This document shows positions 5,296 to 7,481 of a stretch of DNA of 7,481 nucleotides, one piece after another. The position numbers and the translations under genes are program-made. The notes beneath the pieces are model-generated. The model was not told the origin of the DNA. It saw only the letters and a program-made list of their open reading frames with translations, and searched no databases. Location: assembly GCA_012841845.1 (NCBI GenBank), contig DUTZ01000514.1, forward strand, positions 1 through 7,481. Direction: 5' to 3'. The stretch is from Actinomycetales bacterium. Its GTDB lineage: Bacteria; Actinomycetota; Actinomycetes; Mycobacteriales; Mycobacteriaceae. The stretch's first letter is position 1. Each line of letters begins with the position of its first letter.

Positions 5296-6400
5296 ACGCC
5301 CCGAGTGCACGGACCACGGCGAGGTAGCGCGGCGAGGCGAACGGGTCGAAGCCGTGCTGGGCGCCCGGCAACTCGGCGTAGGCGACCGGGTTCGGCGAGC
5401 CTCCGCGCAGGTGGCGGACCAGCCGCCGCGATCCTGTGAGCGGCGTGTAGGTGTCCCGGGTGCCGTGGACGACGAAGAACGGTGGTGCGCCCTCGGCGGG
5501 GTGGCGCACCGGGTCGGAGACGTCCCTGGTCTCCAGCCCCAGGCGGCCGTAGTAGCCGTACAGGCCGATCGCACCGGCCAGGCGGGTGTCCGCGTGCTCG
5601 AAGCCCGGCTGGAAGCGGGGGTCGCCAGCGGTGAGGGCGGTCATCGCGGCCAGGTGCGCGCCGGCCGAGCTGCCGGCCACGACGATCGGGGCATCGGCCG
5701 GGATGCCGTGCTCGGGGCCGTGCTCGCGGATCCAGGCGAGGAGTCGCTTGACGTCCTGCAGGTGCCGCGGGAAGCCGCCCTCCGGGGTGGGCGCGAGGTG
5801 GTAGGTGGCGCTGATGGCGGCCCAGCCGCGCAGGGCGTGGTCGAAGAGCAGCGCCCGCGACTCGCGGCCCGGACCGCCGCTGCGGAAGTGGCCGCCGTGG
5901 AGGTGGACCAGCACGCCGCGCACGGGATCGGACCCGCCGGCCGCTCGACGGACGTAGAGGATGAGCCGGTGGGCCGCGGGGTCGGGACCGTACCGCAGCC
6001 GCTCGCGGCGCACCGCGCGCGGCCGGAGGGGGAACGGTTGGAACAGCACGCGCAGCCACGGCGTGCGCTGGGACGAGGCCGGCCTCGTCGTCGTCACCCC
6101 CGCCTCCTCCAGGGCGGCGTCGAGCACGCGCGCGGCGGCGAGCTGGTGGGCCAGCAGGACGCCCAGGCCGGCGAGGATCAGCGCGAGCATCCCGGCCGCG
6201 ACGAGGTCGGCGCGGGTCACGTCGCCGTCGAGGAACGCGGGCGCCGTGCCGCCGACCACGGCGATCCCCAGGTGCAGCGGCAGTTCCACGGCGAGCAGGC
6301 CCACGATCCAGCCGGCCACGGCGAGCGGGAAGGGGCGGCGGATCGGCGCCAGGGCGAGCACCACGACGAGCGCCGGGAGCAGGAGGCCGAGCGGTGTCAT
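5267..6400 (-). CDS. Membrane-anchored alpha/beta hydrolase (LipC/LipM-like esterase or lipase)
   Basis: A 377-residue protein. The first 95 residues hold about three hydrophobic segments (4-20, 26-50, 64-90), including WIVGLLAVELPLHLG, which resembles the N-terminal membrane region of mycobacterial LipC/LipM/LipO-type lipases. From about residue 130 it is an alpha/beta hydrolase of the hormone-sensitive-lipase or BD-FAE type: HLHGGHFRSG (167-176) forms the oxyanion hole, GSSAG (243-247) carries the nucleophile Ser245, GTRDTYTP gives Asp316 and GAQHGFD gives His349. It probably cleaves short- or medium-chain esters at the membrane; the real substrate is unknown. The ATG at 6400-6398 is chosen because it overlaps the upstream stop as ATGA and begins directly with the first helix; the longer frame to 6577 adds a Pro/Arg/Gly-rich stretch that is a shadow of the upstream small gene. 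There is no good ribosome binding site, so translation is probably coupled to that gene. Confidence 0.88.
   Translation of the reverse strand: MTPLGLLLPALVVVLALAPIRRPFPLAVAGWIVGLLAVELPLHLGIAVVGGTAPAFLDGDVTRADLVAAGMLALILAGLGVLLAHQLAAARVLDAALEEAGVTTTRPASSQRTPWLRVLFQPFPLRPRAVRRERLRYGPDPAAHRLILYVRRAAGGSDPVRGVLVHLHGGHFRSGGPGRESRALLFDHALRGWAAISATYHLAPTPEGGFPRHLQDVKRLLAWIREHGPEHGIPADAPIVVAGSSAGAHLAAMTALTAGDPRFQPGFEHADTRLAGAIGLYGYYGRLGLETRDVSDPVRHPAEGAPPFFVVHGTRDTYTPLTGSRRLVRHLRGGSPNPVAYAELPGAQHGFDPFASPRYLAVVRALGAFTDRLAPGS
5275..5288. terminator. Possible bidirectional hairpin between glsA and the hydrolase gene
   Basis: CCGGC (5275-5279), loop GCCA, GCCGG (5284-5288) forms a 5-bp stem inside the 29-base overlap of the two convergent gene ends. 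A 10-bp palindrome GACCCGGGTC (5257-5266) is next to it. There is no T-run on either side; support is weak. Confidence 0.2.
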
Positions 6401-6585
6401 CGCGGCACCGCCCGTTCCCGCGCCTCCACCGGCCCCGGGACGAGGTCGAACATCGGGTGCGGGCGCGGCGCGTCGAGCCGGGTGGTCAGGCCGCGGAGCA
6501 CCTTCTGTGCGAGCAGACCCTCCCGCCACCCGGCCACGAGTGCGGCCCGGTCCAGCAGGTCGGGGTGGAGGCTCCACAGGCGCAT
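6397..6585 (-). CDS. Short endonuclease V-like protein (N-terminal part of a pyrimidine-dimer DNA glycosylase), 62 residues
   Basis: The protein opens with MRLWSLHPDLLDRAALVAGW followed by REGLLAQKVLRG. This is the signature N-terminus of bacterial relatives of T4 endonuclease V, the glycosylase/AP lyase that removes pyrimidine dimers. In that family the N-terminal amine (after Met removal) attacks the lesion and a Glu, Glu23 in T4, is catalytic; the matching Glu22 is present in WRE. Family members are usually about 130-160 residues, but after residue 32 the similarity fades to a possible HPMF and the frame ends at residue 62. It is therefore either a truncated remnant or a natural short form. 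ATG 6585-6583 is supported by the conserved MRLWSLHP start and by TATACT exactly six bases upstream. Its TGA overlaps the hydrolase ATG by four bases, and it is divergent from an alkylation-repair gene 24 bases away. A small uncharacterised family sharing only this N-terminal motif is the alternative. Confidence 0.72.
   Translation of the reverse strand: MRLWSLHPDLLDRAALVAGWREGLLAQKVLRGLTTRLDAPRPHPMFDLVPGPVEARERAVPR
6565..6577. repeat. Short palindrome in the -35 region of the alkylation-repair gene
   Basis: GTGGAG-G-CTCCAC is a perfect 6-bp inverted repeat around one base. It lies within the first codons of the endonuclease V-like gene and where the -35 region of the plus-strand promoter would be. 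It could be an operator, but it also encodes the conserved WSLH residues, so it may be coincidental. Confidence 0.3.
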
Positions 6586-6591
6586 CCGGCG

Positions 6592-6597
6592 AGTATA
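6592..6597 (-). promoter_or_regulatory. -10 element for the endonuclease V-like gene, leaderless geometry
   Basis: On the minus strand TATACT, one base from the TATAAT consensus, is followed by six bases (CGCCGG) and then ATG 6585-6583. It is the best -10 hexamer in the window. There is no Shine-Dalgarno sequence between it and the start. Its TATA bases are shared with the opposing promoter. Confidence 0.62.
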
Positions 6598-6601
6598 GGG
6601 T
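6594..6601 (+). promoter_or_regulatory. -10 region for the alkylation-repair gene
   Basis: TATAGGGT contains TAGGGT (6596-6601), a TANNNT match. A start near 6607 would leave about three bases before ATG 6610 and would exclude ATG 6604. It overlaps the minus-strand TATACT, so the two polymerase complexes probably cannot bind at the same time. Confidence 0.45.
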
Positions 6602-6609
6602 CGATGACC

Positions 6610-7284
6610 ATGGCGACCACGGAACCGGCGCTCGACGAGGTGATGGCCGAGCTCCGCGCGCTCGAGGACGAGAGGATCGGCGCCGTCAACCAACGGCACG
6701 GCGACGACCACGCGGTCAACCTCACCAGACTCCGCGCGGTGGCCAAGCGGATCAAGAAGAACCACCCGCTGGCGCTACAGCTGTGGGACACGGGGGATTC
6801 GGCGGCCCGACTGCTCGCGCTGCTCGTCTGCCGGCCCCGGGAGTTCTCGCGCGACGAGCTCGACGCGATGCTGCGCGAGGCCCGCACCCGCAAGGTGCAC
6901 GACTGGCTGGTGGGCTACGTCGTGGGCAAGGGGCCGCACGCCGAGGCGCTGCGGACCGCCTGGCTGGAGGACGCGGACCCGGTGGTGGCGAGCGCCGGCT
7001 GGGCGCTGACCGCCGACCGGGTGGCCAAGAAGCCCGAGGGCCTGGATCTGGCCACGCTGCTCGACCGGATCGAGGCCGCGATGGCCGACGCGCACGAGCG
7101 GCTGCAGTGGGCGATGAACACCTGCCTCGCCCGGATCGGGATCGAGCACCCGGAGCACCGCGACCGCGCGCTGGCGATCGGCGAGCGCCTCGGCGTCCTG
7201 CGCGACTACCCGACCCCGCCGAACTGCACCTCGCCGTACGCCCCGGAGTGGATCGGCGAGATGGTGCGACGCAAGGAGGGGTAG
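6610..7284 (+). CDS. AlkD-like DNA alkylation repair protein
   Basis: A 224-residue, mostly alpha-helical protein of the DNA alkylation repair (AlkD-like, HEAT-repeat) superfamily, whose characterised members excise bulky or positively charged alkylated bases. Helical repeats are suggested by LRAVAKRIKKNHPLALQLW (41-59), ARLLALLVCRP (66-76), VHDWLVGYVVGK (96-107, with an Asp in the position of the family's conserved acidic residue), VVASAGWALTADRVAKK (125-141) and LQWAMNTCLARIG (165-177). The AMNTCLARIG block and the Cys-containing end (NCTSP, 205-209) match actinobacterial members I recall. Enzyme activity is not proven: several branches of the superfamily lack glycosylase activity. ATG 6610 is preferred because the -10 region at 6594-6601 predicts transcription starting near 6607; ATG 6604 adds two residues and is possible. 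The longer frame from 6394 is a shadow of the opposite gene. The stop abuts the stop of the convergent DUF421 gene. Confidence 0.78.
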   Translation: MATTEPALDEVMAELRALEDERIGAVNQRHGDDHAVNLTRLRAVAKRIKKNHPLALQLWDTGDSAARLLALLVCRPREFSRDELDAMLREARTRKVHDWLVGYVVGKGPHAEALRTAWLEDADPVVASAGWALTADRVAKKPEGLDLATLLDRIEAAMADAHERLQWAMNTCLARIGIEHPEHRDRALAIGERLGVLRDYPTPPNCTSPYAPEWIGEMVRRKEG

Positions 7285-7299
7285 TCAGCCCTCGTTGCG
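7270..7299. terminator. Bidirectional hairpin between convergent genes, with both stop codons in the loop
   Basis: CGCAA-G-GAGGG (7270-7280) pairs with CCCTC-G-TTGCG (7289-7299): ten base pairs with one G/G mismatch and an 8-base loop. The loop holds TAG (7282-7284, plus strand) and the complement of TGA (7285-7287, minus strand). It is the strongest stem among the gene ends here. No T-run follows, so it may act as a GC-type terminator or as a block between opposing polymerases. Confidence 0.6.
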
Positions 7300-7479
7300 G
7301 TGCACGTCGGCCTGCCCCGTGTACGGCAACAGGCTCGAGCCGTCGCCGAGGTCGTCGTCGCCGATCACCCCCAGCGTCCCGTCCTGCTGGAGGATCACCG
7401 CCGCCACCCCGGCGAGCGAGCCCTTACCCGCCTGCCGGGCCGCGGTGTGGACGTCCTCCTCGAGCAGCCGGTGGCTCCG
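7285..7479 (-). CDS. DUF421 (YetF-like) membrane protein, C-terminal end only (5' part outside the window)
   Basis: On the minus strand a frame enters from the window edge and ends with TGA (7287-7285), giving 64 residues. The segment HRLLEEDVHTAARQAGKGSL followed by AGVAAVILQQDGTLGVI matches the cytoplasmic C-terminal domain of DUF421 proteins: a helix with E-E-D, then an A-A-V-I-L strand, Q-x-D-G, and L-x-V-I. A polar tail of about 25 residues follows. DUF421 proteins have N-terminal transmembrane helices and are linked to the membrane or spore coat in Bacillus; their role in actinobacteria is unknown. The membrane part is outside the window, so the assignment rests on this short domain. 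The frame is too short at the window edge to be certain. Confidence 0.65.
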   Translation of the reverse strand, partial: RSHRLLEEDVHTAARQAGKGSLAGVAAVILQQDGTLGVIGDDDLGDGSSLLPYTGQADVHRNEG

Positions 7480-7481
7480 CA

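Noticed and set aside
3820..5574. Minus-strand open frame opposite glsA (584 codons)
   Set aside because: Low-complexity His/Asp/Arg-rich shadow of the glutaminase gene, which has all its catalytic motifs on the plus strand.
4644..6059. Minus-strand open frame in a different frame from the hydrolase
   Set aside because: Pro/Arg-rich shadow overlapping the hydrolase and glsA; no domain can be seen.
6401..6577. Longer start for the hydrolase (ATG at 6577)
   Set aside because: The extra 59 residues are Pro/Arg/Gly-rich and out of frame with the endonuclease V-like protein; the ATGA overlap at 6397-6400 supports the shorter start.
5354..6598. Plus-strand open frame opposite the hydrolase (414 codons)
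   Set aside because: Antisense shadow; the hydrolase triad, oxyanion hole and membrane segments are on the minus strand.
6394..6603. Longer start for the alkylation-repair gene (6394)
   Set aside because: This part is antisense to the endonuclease V-like gene and upstream of the promoter signal; similarity to the family begins near ATG 6604/6610.

Overview
The window is very GC-rich, uses GTG as well as ATG starts, and has almost no AT-rich stretches. Its gene families (MocR-type regulator, VanZ-like protein, glutaminase with a C-terminal STAS domain, a LipC/LipM-like membrane esterase, an AlkD-like repair protein, DUF421) fit an actinobacterial chromosome. The esterase's N-terminal membrane region resembles mycobacterial lipases, so a member of the Mycobacteriales (for example a Dietzia- or Rhodococcus-like organism) is a reasonable but weak guess. 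No rRNA, tRNA, CRISPR array, transposase or phage gene was seen.

Layout. Positions 2-736 (+) are the 3' end of a MocR/PdxR-type regulator (aminotransferase-like domain). 816-1373 (+) is a VanZ-family membrane protein, convergent with 1381-1917 (-), a five-helix membrane protein of unknown function. That gene is divergent from 2048-3553 (+), a sodium/glutamate symporter (GltS family). A 503-base non-coding stretch with several inverted repeats (3554-4056) precedes 4057-5295 (+), a glutaminase A with a C-terminal STAS domain. The glutaminase overlaps tail-to-tail with 5267-6400 (-), a membrane-anchored alpha/beta hydrolase. The hydrolase is joined by an ATGA overlap to 6397-6585 (-), a 62-residue protein that begins like a pyrimidine-dimer glycosylase/endonuclease V but lacks the rest. 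Across a 24-base divergent promoter region lies 6610-7284 (+), an AlkD-like DNA alkylation repair protein. Directly against its stop is the 3' end of a DUF421 (YetF-like) membrane protein gene on the minus strand (7285-7479).

How the genes may work together. GltS (glutamate uptake) and GlsA (glutamine to glutamate plus ammonia) are same-strand neighbours and may form a glutamate-supply pair, although 503 bases and a likely separate promoter mean they are probably not one operon. The alkylation-repair gene and the endonuclease V-like fragment form a head-to-head DNA-repair pair with overlapping -10 elements. The other genes are ordinary chromosomal neighbours with no clear shared pathway.

The most distinctive signals are: (a) four starts (816, 1917, 4057, 6585) that each lie exactly six bases after a TANNNT-like -10 hexamer, the geometry of leaderless transcripts; (b) the truncated endonuclease V-like gene and its shared promoter; (c) a 14-bp inverted repeat with competing pairings in the gltS-glsA gap; (d) a hairpin at 7270-7299 whose loop holds the stop codons of both convergent genes. 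I did not find evidence for a wholly new multi-gene system here.
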